NCBI GenBank assembly: GCA_009838175.1
Contig: VXSB01000008.1
Coordinates: 1 to 32,304 of the forward strand
Source: Chloroflexota bacterium
GTDB lineage: Bacteria; Chloroflexota; Dehalococcoidia; Lucifugimonadales; Lucifugimonadaceae
Direction: 5' to 3'
DNA: 32,304 nucleotides
Shown: positions 7,459 through 16,756 of the stretch, piece after piece
How positions within the stretch are numbered: the stretch's first letter is position 1
Layout of the letters: the number at the start of each line of letters is the position of its first letter
Notes under the pieces: model-generated
Told to the model about the DNA's origin: nothing
Seen by the model: the letters and a program-made list of their open reading frames with translations, nothing else
The model's database searches: none
Translations under genes and position numbers: made by a program

Positions 7459-9120
7459 ATGAGCACAACTCTCATATATGGGTTGCTGCTAGCGGTTCTG
7501 ATTCTGGGACCGCTAATCATACTGCACGAATTTGGACACTTCTTCTTGGCGAAATTTCACAAGGTCAAGGTGCTCGAATTCGGATTTGGGTTCCCTCCAA
7601 GAGCATTCGGGATTTGGTCCGGAGCGACCAAGATTTCGACATCATCTGATACCCGATTTGAATTCGATGACGAACGGCATGGCTTGCGAGTCGGTCAAAT
7701 GGTTACTGTTATCGGGCGCGAGTGGGAGGATGGGTCGAAAGAAGCCGCGATCGTGCGTCCGTTCGACCGTAAGGATGCGGCGGTAGCCCAGACTTCGGCA
7801 TCGATCTTCGTTGGGAAACTCAGACGGATCGATGCGAACAGCATCGACATCGCCGACATGGTTTGGTCGATCAACTGGTTGCCGGTCGGAGGTTTCGTCA
7901 AGCTGCGTGGCGAGGAGAATCCGGAAGCGAGAGATAGTCTGGCGGGAAAATCTGCACTGGCCCGCATCTCAGTAATCGTCGCTGGGGTTGCAGTAAACGC
8001 CGTCCTTCCATTCATTATTTTCACGATCGTGGTGATGATCCCGGTGCAATACATCGCCGGGGATGTCGTAGTGGCGAATGTTTTGCCCGGTTCGCCAGCG
8101 TACGAGGCAGGCGTTAGACCGTTGCAGAAGATCGTGGCCGTTGATGGGCAGCGCATAACTAACTTCAATGATTTGCAAAGTGCTGTAGTGCGGAAGCTGG
8201 GCGAAGAATCGAGATGGGAAGTGCAGCGCGGGATTCCCGATCCGTTCGCACGTCCCACCGAACCGACAGTTCACTACATTGAAGACGACACTCAGATAGT
8301 TACGGTAGTTGCGCGTTGGGATCCACCAAGGCATGACGTGGTTCTCGATGTTGATGACCCGACGACCCAAGTGCGCTTGGGCGTGGCACGGGTTTATAAC
8401 CCTAGGGTTGGCATCAACGATGAACTCGTCGTGGTTGCCGATGGTGCGGTGCGTGACGATCTGTATGAGATCGGCATATCTGACGCACGCGAATTCGTTC
8501 CCGGCGCAGAGCTTGGTGACACGATCCCGGTTGTAGACCGTCCCGACCAGACAGGAATCCACTATCTCGACGCTCGCAAATTCAATCTGGACCTTGGCTC
8601 GATCACTTACCTGCAAGAAGGTGCGGCTGGTGTGCAACTTCAACTTCAGAACCCGCATATAGCTTCGCGGGGTGTACCGATAACGCGAGCGATCCCCGAG
8701 GGCATCAAAGAGACGTTTGAGATCATCACGTTGGCGCGGAATTCGATTTTCGGTGCATTATCAGGATCTAAGAACCCGCAGTTCGAAGGCCCGGTTGCGG
8801 TCGGCCCGGTCGGATTGAGCCAGTTGTCCGGCGAAGTAGCGACGGCCGACATCGAGGTGAGTGCACGGTTGACGATCATCCTCACACTTGCCGCGACACT
8901 TAGTATTTCGCTTGCTGTCATCAACTTGCTGCCGATTCCCGGCCTAGACGGCGGACGTTTGGCGTTCGTTCTGATCGAAGTCGTGCGAGGTGGCAAGCGA
9001 GTTTCACCTGAAAAAGAAAACCTAGTCCACTTGGCGGGTTTCGTGCTACTGCTCGCGCTGATCGCGGTCATTTCGTTCTCAGACATCGCGCGACTTATCG
9101 GCGGAGAACGCTTCCTTTAG
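7459..9120 (+). CDS. rseP: RseP-type site-2 protease (M50 metalloprotease), enlarged
   Basis: An intramembrane zinc metalloprotease that cleaves membrane-spanning substrates such as anti-sigma factors. The zinc motif HEFGH is at residues 23-27 in the first membrane helix. LPIPGLDGG, carrying the third zinc ligand, is near 491-499 in a later helix, and GGFVKL is at 144-149. A PDZ-like region follows (VANVLPGSPAYEAGV, about 206-219). At 553 residues it is larger than the 345-450 usual for the family. One extra segment, about 51-137, falls between the GFPPR and GGFVK motifs, and a second, about 300-385, is in the periplasmic part. Both are intact in frame, so this is not a frameshift artefact. 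It lies between dxr and ispG, a common position. Confidence 0.93.
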   Translation: MSTTLIYGLLLAVLILGPLIILHEFGHFFLAKFHKVKVLEFGFGFPPRAFGIWSGATKISTSSDTRFEFDDERHGLRVGQMVTVIGREWEDGSKEAAIVRPFDRKDAAVAQTSASIFVGKLRRIDANSIDIADMVWSINWLPVGGFVKLRGEENPEARDSLAGKSALARISVIVAGVAVNAVLPFIIFTIVVMIPVQYIAGDVVVANVLPGSPAYEAGVRPLQKIVAVDGQRITNFNDLQSAVVRKLGEESRWEVQRGIPDPFARPTEPTVHYIEDDTQIVTVVARWDPPRHDVVLDVDDPTTQVRLGVARVYNPRVGINDELVVVADGAVRDDLYEIGISDAREFVPGAELGDTIPVVDRPDQTGIHYLDARKFNLDLGSITYLQEGAAGVQLQLQNPHIASRGVPITRAIPEGIKETFEIITLARNSIFGALSGSKNPQFEGPVAVGPVGLSQLSGEVATADIEVSARLTIILTLAATLSISLAVINLLPIPGLDGGRLAFVLIEVVRGGKRVSPEKENLVHLAGFVLLLALIAVISFSDIARLIGGERFL

Positions 9121-9138
9121 TCGATAATTGATAGAAGC

Positions 9139-10386
9139 ATGGTTAGAGCAATCGGATTCCCCGCAACACCGCGTTCAAAAACGCATCGCGTCAAGGTTGG
9201 TAACGTACCGATTGGCGGCGGAAGTCCCGTTGTAGTTCAATCGATGACCGATACTGACACGGCTGACATTGAGGCAACGGTCACCCAGGTAAAACTCCTA
9301 GCAGATGCGGGCAGCGAGATCGTCCGTATCACCGTAAACAACGACGACGCAGCCAGAGCAGTCCCGGAAATTGCGGATCGTCTCGCGGACCAAGGCTGTA
9401 ACGTCCCGTTGGTTGGTGATTTCCACTTTATCGGTCACCGTTTGCTACGTGACCATCCCGAGTGCACCAAGACGCTGGCGAAGTTCCGCATCAATCCGGG
9501 TAACGTCGGGCGCGGTAAACGCCATGACGAGAACTTCAACCAATTCATCGAAATCGCTCGCGATCTTGGGAAACCGGTGCGTATCGGCGTAAACGCAGGC
9601 AGCCTAGACCAAGAATTGCTAGTCCAGAAAATGGACGAAAATGCACGTCGTGCGAACCCTTTGGATGGCGACGAGGTGGAACGCGAGGCACTCGTCGAAA
9701 GCGCGATTGCGAGCGCGGCGGCGGCGGTAGATCTTGGGTTGCCGGAAGACTCGATGATCATTTCGTGTAAAGTGTCGCGACTCGGACAGATGGTGTCAGC
9801 GTACCAACAACTCGCTAAGCTGACTAATATTCCACTGCATCTCGGATTGACCGAAGCTGGAATGGGACAGAAGGGCGTTGTAGCCACCACCGCTGCGTTG
9901 TCGGTGTTGTTGCATAACGGTATTGGCGACACAATTCGTGCGAGTTTGACGCCGGAAGTTGGGGGTGACCGTGCCAACGAAGTTAAGCTCTGCCAAGACA
10001 TTTTGCAGGCACTTGGCATTCGAACGTTCCGCCCATCCGTTACCGCGTGTCCGGGGTGTGGTAGGACGACATCGACGCTCTTCCGCGAATTAGCAAGCGA
10101 TATCCAGAAGCAGATCGATATCAATTTGCCGGCATGGAAGACACAGTATCCCGGGTCAGAGACGTTGAAAGTCGCGGTGATGGGATGTGTCGTCAACGGC
10201 CCTGGTGAATCAAGAGCGGCAGACATCGGTATATCTCTTCCGGGTAGCGGTGAAAGCCCACGAGCGCCAGTCTTCATCGATGGACAAAGGGATCGTCTTC
10301 TATCCGGTCCGACCATCGCCGAGGATTTCATCGGTATGGTCGATGAATACGTCGAAAACCGATGGGGTGGTCAAACCGCAAATTGA
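9139..10386 (+). CDS. ispG: 4-hydroxy-3-methylbut-2-enyl diphosphate synthase (GcpE)
   Basis: IspG reduces MEcPP to HMBPP, the penultimate step of the MEP pathway, using a [4Fe-4S] cluster. It is 415 residues. The N-terminal TIM-barrel part starts with [19 protein letters not shown], and GDFHF and RINPGNVG lie further along. The C-terminal cluster domain shows C304 and C307 in ACPGCGRT, C350 in [10 protein letters not shown], and the fourth ligand E357. The ATG at 9139 follows rseP by 18 bases. A small CTTCGT/ACGAAG hairpin (10396-10410) lies in the short gap before proS, without a T-run. Confidence 0.96.
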   Translation: MVRAIGFPATPRSKTHRVKVGNVPIGGGSPVVVQSMTDTDTADIEATVTQVKLLADAGSEIVRITVNNDDAARAVPEIADRLADQGCNVPLVGDFHFIGHRLLRDHPECTKTLAKFRINPGNVGRGKRHDENFNQFIEIARDLGKPVRIGVNAGSLDQELLVQKMDENARRANPLDGDEVEREALVESAIASAAAAVDLGLPEDSMIISCKVSRLGQMVSAYQQLAKLTNIPLHLGLTEAGMGQKGVVATTAALSVLLHNGIGDTIRASLTPEVGGDRANEVKLCQDILQALGIRTFRPSVTACPGCGRTTSTLFRELASDIQKQIDINLPAWKTQYPGSETLKVAVMGCVVNGPGESRAADIGISLPGSGESPRAPVFIDGQRDRLLSGPTIAEDFIGMVDEYVENRWGGQTAN

Positions 10387-10425
10387 CCATTCCATCTTCG
10401 TTAGACGAAGCCAGACGAACAAAAC

Positions 10426-12141
10426 ATGCGAGCATCACAGTTTTACATCAAGACGACGCGCGAAGCGCCTCTCGAGGCTGAAACGATCAGCCATAAATAT
10501 CTGACGCGCGCGAGCTTCATTCAGCAAATCGCAGCCGGCATTTTCAGCATCATGCCGTTGGGTTGGCGGAGCCTTGAAAAAATCCGCCATATTATTCGGG
10601 AGGAGATGAATAACGCCGGGGCCCTTGAAGTTACGATGCCGGTGGTTCAGCCGCGCTCGATCTGGGAGGAGAGTGGCAGGGCCGACACTTATGTCCCTCC
10701 GCTCGCGCGGTTCTCGGATCGCCGTGATCGGGATATGGTGCTGGCGCCTACCCATGAAGAAACCGTTTCGATCATGGGGCGTTATGGAATCACTAGCTAT
10801 CGCGACATGCCCCTGAGGCTGTACCAGATCCAGACGAAGTTCAGAGACGAGACACGGTCCCGTGGCGGATTGTTGCGGGTCCGCGAATTTGAGATGAAAG
10901 ACGCTTACTCGTTCGATGCTGATGACGCGGGCTTGGACGCAAGTTATGACGCGATGGCTGAGGCGTATCACAACATTTTCTCGCGTTGCGGTTTGGATGC
11001 CGTAATGGTGGAAGCGGACTCTGGCTCGATAGGTGGCAAAGACTCAGCAGAGTTTGCTTTACTGGCCGCAAGCGGCGAGGACTCAGTGCTGATTTGCGAT
11101 TCCGATTGTTGCGGATACGGAGCAAACCTGGAAAAGGCAGAGTTTGTAAAGTCCCCCAATGCGTCAGAAGACCCGGGTGAACTCGAAAAGTTCGCTACTC
11201 CAGGAGTTAAAACAATTGCGGCTTTGGCTGAACTTGAGGATGTTTCCAGCGCTAAAACCGCCAAGGCAGTGTTTTACGCAATCGATGACCAAGTCTACGT
11301 TGTCGTAATCCGCGGCGATTATGAGGTCAACGAGACCAAATTGCGAAACATGATGGGTGGATCCGAGCCTCGGTTTGCCACGCCTAAAGAGGTTGAATCA
11401 GCGGGCTTTGTGCCAGGATCTGCTTCGGCGATCGGGGTTGACAGCGCATACGTCATCGCAGACGATTCAGTGGTGGAGAACGCCAATCTATTGGCCGGCG
11501 CGAACGAAGACGGTCATCACTACAGAAACTCAAACTATGGTCGGGATTGGTCCGCGGACCATGTTGGAGACATAGCCGCGGCTGCCGAAGGATGTAAGTG
11601 CGCCCGGTGTCCCGATGGTCACCTTGAGTCGCACCGCGGCATCGAAGTCGGTCACATCTTCAAACTTCGCACGGTCTATAGCGAAGCAATGAACGTCAAA
11701 TTTAACGACGTAAACGGTAGATTGCAGCCATCGTATATGGGTTGCTACGGAATCGGCACTGGTAGATTGCTCGCGGCCGCTGTCGAAGCCAATCACGATG
11801 AGCGCGGCATGATGCTGCCGAAATCGATAGCGCCGTTCGAGGTTGTATTAGTTGGCGTCAACTTACACAACAATGAAGAGGTGCGCGAGACAGCTGAGTC
11901 TTTGTATGGACAACTGACCAAAGCAGGAATCGATACGCTGTTCGACGATCGAGAGGAGGCTGCGGGTGTGAAATTCGCCGATGCGGACTTGATCGGTATG
12001 CCCGTTCGCGCTGTTGTTAGCCCGCGCAGCATCCAAAACGGTGGAGTTGAAATTAAACATCGGGAGCAGGCACCGTCAGATTCGAGGATTTGTTCGGCCA
12101 GTGAGGCGGTCGACGCAATTGAAGCGTTGCTCGGCGGTTGA
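10426..12141 (+). CDS. proS: Prolyl-tRNA synthetase, bacterial type with editing domain
   Basis: A class II aminoacyl-tRNA synthetase that charges tRNA-Pro, 571 residues, the normal size for the bacterial form. The N-terminal catalytic part shows LAPTHEETVS, motif 2 as FRDETRSRGGLLRVREF followed by EMKDAYSFD, and motif 3 as GIGTGRLLAAAVE. A YbaK-like insertion (about residues 215-390) lies between motifs 2 and 3; it hydrolyses mischarged Ala-tRNA-Pro. The anticodon-binding domain ends the protein. The start is ATG at 10426, 39 bases after ispG. The nusA leader begins after its stop. Confidence 0.96.
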   Translation: MRASQFYIKTTREAPLEAETISHKYLTRASFIQQIAAGIFSIMPLGWRSLEKIRHIIREEMNNAGALEVTMPVVQPRSIWEESGRADTYVPPLARFSDRRDRDMVLAPTHEETVSIMGRYGITSYRDMPLRLYQIQTKFRDETRSRGGLLRVREFEMKDAYSFDADDAGLDASYDAMAEAYHNIFSRCGLDAVMVEADSGSIGGKDSAEFALLAASGEDSVLICDSDCCGYGANLEKAEFVKSPNASEDPGELEKFATPGVKTIAALAELEDVSSAKTAKAVFYAIDDQVYVVVIRGDYEVNETKLRNMMGGSEPRFATPKEVESAGFVPGSASAIGVDSAYVIADDSVVENANLLAGANEDGHHYRNSNYGRDWSADHVGDIAAAAEGCKCARCPDGHLESHRGIEVGHIFKLRTVYSEAMNVKFNDVNGRLQPSYMGCYGIGTGRLLAAAVEANHDERGMMLPKSIAPFEVVLVGVNLHNNEEVRETAESLYGQLTKAGIDTLFDDREEAAGVKFADADLIGMPVRAVVSPRSIQNGGVEIKHREQAPSDSRICSASEAVDAIEALLGG

Positions 12142-12266
12142 ATGGGATATCCCCGGAAAAGAGCGCAGGATCTAGTTTGAGCGTTACTTTAATGTGCGCA
12201 TTTTAAGCTTCAACGTGTTAAGGTTGATTCATTAAGAACGCGCGTTGCGACAGCGATGTGTTGAGG

Positions 12267-12295
12267 AAGTGGGCGCACGCCCACTTTTTCTTTTT
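12267..12295 (+). terminator. Intrinsic terminator/attenuator in the nusA leader
   Basis: AAGTGGGC (12267-12274) pairs perfectly with GCCCACTT (12279-12286) around a four-base loop, and the 3' side runs into TTTTTCTTTTT. This is a textbook rho-independent terminator. It lies 55 bases before the nusA start and 125 bases after the proS stop. It can therefore end the upstream transcript and, if a promoter lies in the proS-nusA gap, act as an attenuator for nusA-infB. A NusA-dependent terminator before the nusA operon is known to autoregulate NusA in Bacillus. The same logic here is inferred. Confidence 0.85.
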
Positions 12296-12311
12296 GAGGC
12301 GAAGAAGTTCT

Positions 12312-12326
12312 CGATACATCGTATCG
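12312..12326 (+). promoter_or_regulatory. Small hairpin between terminator and nusA start
   Basis: CGATAC (12312-12317) pairs with GTATCG (12321-12326) around ATC. It sits between the intrinsic terminator and the GGAGG ribosome-binding site (12336-12340). It could protect the 5' end of a read-through or processed transcript, or affect translation. The pairing is seen directly; no function is shown. Confidence 0.35.
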
Positions 12327-12349
12327 CAATTCGATGGAGGTCTGACAAG

Positions 12350-14167
12350 ATGAAGAGCGACATGCTGCTTGCGGTGATGCAGCTTTCTGCGGAACGTAAT
12401 CTTCCGCAGGAATCGGTCGTGTCTGCTTTTGAAGACGCCATTGCAGCCGCTTATCGCCGAGACCCTGCCGTTGAGGATCAAGATGTGAAGGTCAAACTCG
12501 ATCCTGAAAGCGGCGATGTGGTGATCAACACCTTCGTTCACGTCGTCGATGAGGTTGACGAGCTAGATCCACGTGGTCAGGTCGACGTTGACCAAGCCCG
12601 TTCGCTCAGTGCCGAAGCGCAACCCGGGGACGACATCATAACTGGTGTCTTGGATTTCACTCCCCAGAGAATCGCGGCCCGAACTGTCACTCAAGTGTTG
12701 ATGCAGAGGTTGCGTAGCGCGGAGCGACGACTTGTTTACGAAGAGTACGCCGACAAAGAAGGTGAAATCATCTCGGCGCCGGTTCGCCGAGTAGCCTCAC
12801 CAAGAATGGACGACCCAACCGGAACCCGGCCCACGGTGTTCGTTGACTTAGGCAAAGCTGACGCGACGATGCCCGGAGACGAGCAAAGTGCGAACGAACG
12901 CTACCGCACCGGCATGGAGTTGAAGTTTTACGTAGTTCGGGTCAACGACAGCACCGTCGACGGTGAAGGTACACCCGAAATCGTGGTTTCCCGCCGGCAC
13001 CCGATGCTGCTCCGTCGCCTCATGGAGCTTGAAGTCCCGGAAGTGAAGTCCGGGCTTGTCGAAATCAAGTCCATCGCGCGTCAAGCGGGGGCTAGGAGCA
13101 AGGTCGCTGTCTATTCCAACAAGCACGACATCGATCCGATCGGAGCGTGTGTTGGTCTGCGGGGAATTCGAATACAAAACATCGTCACTGAATTGATGGG
13201 TGAAAAGATCGACATTCTTGAATGGAGCGACAACCCCGCTGTGTTCATTGCCAACTCGCTAGGCCCGGCACAAGTCGAAGACGTGATCATCGTGGAGGAT
13301 CAGGCGGCAGAAGTCATCGTGCCAGAGAATCAACTTTCCCTTGCTATCGGGAAAGAAGGCCAAAACGTTTCTTTGGCGACACGTCTCACGAATTTCCGCA
13401 TTGACATCAAAGGCTCAGCGGCTTACGCCGAAGAGCTCATCGAACGACAGCGCCTGCGTGAAGCAGAAGCAGCCCAGCAAGCGGCTGAGGAAGAAGAGGC
13501 CTCAAGGATTGCCGCTGAGGCAGCTTTGCAGGCTGTTGCCGAAGAGGCCGAAACTGAACAACCTGTCGAAGTAGAAGAGGGTACAGAGTACATCGAACCT
13601 GAACCAGTCGCGCCCGTTTTGTACGGCCCTGAATCGGATGAAGAGCAAGAGATCGAGGCGATTGAACCCGAGGTTGTTGCTACGCCGGAAGAGGAAGAGG
13701 TTGAGGCCGACCTTCAGATCGCAGCGCAACACTTAGACGACGCAGCCGTAGAAGAATCCGAACCGCTTATGGAGATTCCTGAAGAGGAGACGTTCGCGCC
13801 ACCGGTCCCTTCACTCTTCGTCCCCGATGTTCAAAGACCAGAACCGCCGCCGTCGGTAGAAATCGAGGACGAAGAAGAGGACTTGGACCTGGAATTGCTT
13901 GAGTTAGAAGAGAAGCTCAAGGAACTGGAACTGGAAGAACAGGAACGCCTCGAGTCCGAGCGCGAAGCGGCCGAGTTGGAATCTCTGGACCAGGATATCG
14001 ACTCCGACGATCTTTGGGCATTGCCTGACGACTTCCAAGTTTCGACTGATACAGGGGAATCAGGACTTCGGTTCGCAGAGGACATATCAGGTTACCGGGA
14101 CGAAGAGGGCCGACGGGGTTCGGGTAGGGGGCGCCGCGGTGGCGGGGCACGTCGCATTAGACGCTGA
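12350..14167 (+). CDS. nusA: Transcription termination/antitermination factor NusA with long charged tail
   Basis: NusA binds RNA polymerase and nascent RNA and controls pausing, termination and antitermination. It is 605 residues. The N-terminal polymerase-binding domain (about 1-130), S1 domain (about 137-220), KH1 (about 245-310, with DPIGACVGLRGIRI) and KH2 (about 315-360, with LSLAIGKEGQNVSLATRLT) are complete. From about residue 362 a tail of roughly 240 residues follows. It is a Glu/Ala-rich, coiled-coil-like stretch, then acidic with Pro, then a Glu/Leu helix (about 505-545), ending in a basic Arg/Gly segment, GSGRGRRGGGARRIRR. The frame extends upstream to 12245, but that part would translate the terminator. 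The ATG at 12350 has GGAGG nine bases before it. rimP, which usually precedes nusA, is absent here. Confidence 0.95.
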   Translation: MKSDMLLAVMQLSAERNLPQESVVSAFEDAIAAAYRRDPAVEDQDVKVKLDPESGDVVINTFVHVVDEVDELDPRGQVDVDQARSLSAEAQPGDDIITGVLDFTPQRIAARTVTQVLMQRLRSAERRLVYEEYADKEGEIISAPVRRVASPRMDDPTGTRPTVFVDLGKADATMPGDEQSANERYRTGMELKFYVVRVNDSTVDGEGTPEIVVSRRHPMLLRRLMELEVPEVKSGLVEIKSIARQAGARSKVAVYSNKHDIDPIGACVGLRGIRIQNIVTELMGEKIDILEWSDNPAVFIANSLGPAQVEDVIIVEDQAAEVIVPENQLSLAIGKEGQNVSLATRLTNFRIDIKGSAAYAEELIERQRLREAEAAQQAAEEEEASRIAAEAALQAVAEEAETEQPVEVEEGTEYIEPEPVAPVLYGPESDEEQEIEAIEPEVVATPEEEEVEADLQIAAQHLDDAAVEESEPLMEIPEEETFAPPVPSLFVPDVQRPEPPPSVEIEDEEEDLDLELLELEEKLKELELEEQERLESEREAAELESLDQDIDSDDLWALPDDFQVSTDTGESGLRFAEDISGYRDEEGRRGSGRGRRGGGARRIRR

Positions 14168-14514
14168 ACGCGTCTGAGAAGCACAACATCCGGAATAGCG
14201 ACGTTTCGACGGTCGATTGCAACGCGTCGATCCGCGCTCACATGGTGTGAGACACGAAAAACGTACCGAAGGCGAGACGATCGACATCAATGGCGCTTTC
14301 GATGTCTTTGAACGATCTTTGAAACGGGGTGGATGAACCGAGGAGCTGATTACGTTTGCTTTGAATGGAAGTATTCGATGCGATGAGAATTAGCGATAAG
14401 ATAAAGAGAGCCCCAACGCTCGAGAAAGTTGCCCCAGCGGATTTCGTCGAGTATCCAGAGACTCAGGGCAGGACACATTAAAGCAACGCTGGGGAAAAGT
14501 TTCAAGATTCGTCA
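14168..14514 (+). other. 347-bp gene-free gap between nusA and infB
   Basis: In most bacteria ylxR (and sometimes an L7Ae-like gene) lies here. I looked for the Cys-x-x-Cys-Arg signature of YlxR in the forward frames and did not find it. No frame with a start exceeds a few tens of codons on the plus strand. The gap holds an inverted repeat near its end (separate entry) and purine-rich, AT-richer sequence around 14380-14410. It is best read as an untranslated leader of infB, perhaps with a promoter. The alternative, a fully decayed ylxR, cannot be shown. Confidence 0.5.
14432..14494 (+). promoter_or_regulatory. Long-range 8-bp inverted repeat upstream of infB
   Basis: CCCCAGCG (14432-14439) and CGCTGGGG (14487-14494) are perfect reverse complements 47 bases apart. 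The 3' arm ends 20 bases before the infB ATG. A competing short pairing, CAAC (14414-14417) with GTTG (14428-14431), lies just upstream, beside a near-copy of the 5' arm (CCCCAACG, 14411-14418). The layout could form a leader structure near the translation start. The pairing is seen; the function is inferred. Confidence 0.35.
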
Positions 14515-16362
14515 ATGGCAAGATCACAAAGAACAAGACAACGCCGCGGTAGCCGCCACAGGAATGGTAGCTCAGAGAGACCGTCGCCTCGTCGTGAGCC
14601 GGTAAAATTCGCGGGCCCTGTTGATCTGCCTGCCGAGATAAGCGTTGCCGAGTTGTCCGAGGTTATACGTCGGTCTCCGATCGAAATCATCAAAGAGTTG
14701 ATGCGACTCAACATGATGGTCGCGATGAACGACTCAATCGATTTCGAGGTTGCAGCCACGATATCGGTTCGATTGGGCGTGCGCGTGCGAAAACCTGTCG
14801 ACATGGAAGAATCGGAGGCGTCCGATAGAGTCGGCGTCGATGAAGATGAAGGCGAAAAGCAACCAAGGCCTGCCGTCGTGGCAGTTATGGGCCACGTTGA
14901 CCACGGAAAAACGACGTTGCTGGATGCTATTCGGGGCACTAACGTAGTAGATGGTGAAGCAGGTGGAATCACTCAAAGCATCGGTGCCTACCAGATCGAC
15001 CATGAAGGGCAACTGATCACTTTCATCGATACTCCAGGGCACGAAGCGTTTACTGCGATGCGCGCCCGCGGTGCGCAGGCGACTGACATTGCGGTCATAG
15101 TGGTAGCGGCCGACGACGGTGTGATGCCTCAAACCGTGGAAGCCATCAGCCACGCTAAAGCGGCGCAGGTTCCGATGGTCATCGCCGTCAACAAAATCGA
15201 TGTCACGGGTGCTGATCCGGTGCGCGTCACGACCGAACTATTAGAACACGACGTCATCGTCGAGGATTTGGGAGGCGACGTTTTGTCGGTGCCGGTATCC
15301 GCTCTCAAGGGTGATGGTGTTTCCGATCTCATCGATTCCTTACTGCTGCTTTCCGAAGTATCCGAATTCTCGGCAGATCCTGAACGCGAAGCAATCGGTG
15401 TGGTCGTTGAGTCCACACTCGACAAGCAACGCGGTCCTGTTGCGACGGTTATCGTCCGCTCAGGAACTGTTAATGTGGGCGATACGATCGTCGCAGGCGA
15501 CAGGTACGGCCATGTAAGAAGAATGGTTGACGGTTTCGGGAAAGAAGTCGCGAGCGCAGGGCCATCTGTCCCAGTCGAGATACTCGGATTGAATGGCGTT
15601 CCGGAGTCTGGTCAACAGTTCGAAGTAGTTGAAGATGAGAAGGTTGCGCGGCAACGAATCGACACCCGAACGCGACAGGAACAGCGGCGGCATGACGCTA
15701 CCAGGCCATCGACGCTCGCAGAAGTTTTGCGGCACCGTCAGAGCTACGAGGCAGCCGAACTAAATCTAGTAACCAAAACCGGAGCGCAGGGCACGATCGA
15801 CGCGATCCGGCGGGCGGTTGACGGGCTTTCGTCGCCAGATGTCCAAGTGAAGCTATTGCACGCGGCCACTGGGCCGGTTTCAGAATCCGATGTCATGCTT
15901 GCTTCTGCATCAGATGCGATGATCGTCGGCTTTGAAACTTCCGTAGAACCCGCAGCATCGCGTTTAGCAAATCAGGAAGGCGTCCCAATTAAGACCTACG
16001 ACATCATCTACACGATGATCGATGATGTCAAACAGGCCGCTAGGCAGCTAACTGAACCGGAGCAGGAAGAAGTCACTATTGGTCGAGCGACTGTGTTGCA
16101 GATCTTCCCGCACGGGAGACGGGAGCGCATCGCTGGTGTTCGCGTTACATCGGGTCTCATGCGTCGCAACGCTCGGATGATCGTATCTAGACGAGGTGAG
16201 GAACTGTTTGAAGGTGCTGTGTCCTCGATGCGGCATTTCGACGAAAATGTTCGAGAGATCGCGACCAACTACGAGGGTGGCATTGTGTTGGACGGTTTCC
16301 ACGACTACGAAGAAGGCGACATCATAACCTGCTACGAGTTGCGAGCCGTCGCAGTTCGTTAA
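14515..16362 (+). CDS. infB: Translation initiation factor IF-2 (short form)
   Basis: IF2 is the GTPase that places initiator tRNA on the 30S subunit and promotes subunit joining. At 615 residues it is a short form, with only a brief basic N-terminus (Arg/Ser-rich, about 1-30) and one IF2N-like segment (about 40-95) in place of the long E. coli extension. The G domain is complete: GHVDHGKTT (126-134), DTPGHEAF (172-179) and NKID (226-229). Domains II, III and C2 follow to the end. I see no strong SD before the ATG at 14515. rbfA and truB follow closely, as in the conserved nusA-infB-rbfA-truB block. Confidence 0.96.
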   Translation: MARSQRTRQRRGSRHRNGSSERPSPRREPVKFAGPVDLPAEISVAELSEVIRRSPIEIIKELMRLNMMVAMNDSIDFEVAATISVRLGVRVRKPVDMEESEASDRVGVDEDEGEKQPRPAVVAVMGHVDHGKTTLLDAIRGTNVVDGEAGGITQSIGAYQIDHEGQLITFIDTPGHEAFTAMRARGAQATDIAVIVVAADDGVMPQTVEAISHAKAAQVPMVIAVNKIDVTGADPVRVTTELLEHDVIVEDLGGDVLSVPVSALKGDGVSDLIDSLLLLSEVSEFSADPEREAIGVVVESTLDKQRGPVATVIVRSGTVNVGDTIVAGDRYGHVRRMVDGFGKEVASAGPSVPVEILGLNGVPESGQQFEVVEDEKVARQRIDTRTRQEQRRHDATRPSTLAEVLRHRQSYEAAELNLVTKTGAQGTIDAIRRAVDGLSSPDVQVKLLHAATGPVSESDVMLASASDAMIVGFETSVEPAASRLANQEGVPIKTYDIIYTMIDDVKQAARQLTEPEQEEVTIGRATVLQIFPHGRRERIAGVRVTSGLMRRNARMIVSRRGEELFEGAVSSMRHFDENVREIATNYEGGIVLDGFHDYEEGDIITCYELRAVAVR

Positions 16363-16389
16363 TCTGGCGGAAATCTAACCGCGGATTCC

Positions 16390-16731
16390 ATGATGGCTAG
16401 GCGAATTCAGCGCGTCGAGAAGAATTTGCAACGAATTATCGGGCAGATTATCGATGAAGAGTTGAATCCGCCCGGGTTAGTGTCAGTGATGGATGTGACG
16501 TGCGATTCCGGATTGACTCAAGCCCGCGTCGCGGTGAGCGTATATACGAAAACTGATGACGTCAATCCTGCGGTTGATTACTTGGCAGCACATGTCGGAT
16601 TCATTCGTCATGAGTTGAGCATCCGCGCTAAGATGCGACGTACGCCGAAGATCAGGTTCATTCTGGACACCTCTCTTGAGGACGGTCAGAGCATGATCGA
16701 CTATATTGCCGACCTCACTGACAGCCGCTAG
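16390..16731 (+). CDS. rbfA: Ribosome-binding factor A
   Basis: RbfA is a small KH-type protein that binds the 30S subunit and helps mature the 5' end of 16S rRNA. It is 113 residues, typical. It begins MMARRIQRVEKNLQRIIGQI, a usual RbfA opening, and carries the TQARVAVSVYTK strand and the RHELSIRAKMRRTPKIRFI segment, the most conserved part of the family. Two adjacent ATG codons (16390 and 16393) could start it. It follows infB by 27 bases. No DHH-type nanoRNase gene lies between it and truB, unlike in many Firmicutes. Confidence 0.94.
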   Translation: MMARRIQRVEKNLQRIIGQIIDEELNPPGLVSVMDVTCDSGLTQARVAVSVYTKTDDVNPAVDYLAAHVGFIRHELSIRAKMRRTPKIRFILDTSLEDGQSMIDYIADLTDSR

Positions 16732-16756
16732 CAAACCGGGTCGCGCCCTGAAACTG

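Noticed and set aside
9435..10331. 298-codon minus-strand open frame opposite ispG
   Set aside because: ispG carries all its cysteine ligands and motifs on the plus strand; the reverse frame is a codon-bias shadow with Ser/Pro-rich sequence.
12245..12349. Upstream extension of the nusA frame
   Set aside because: It would translate the intrinsic terminator and a hairpin, while the ATG at 12350 has a proper SD and begins where NusA homology begins.
13831..14085. 84-codon Ser-rich minus-strand frame inside nusA
   Set aside because: It is the reverse reading of Glu codons in the acidic NusA tail, which makes a Ser-rich shadow.
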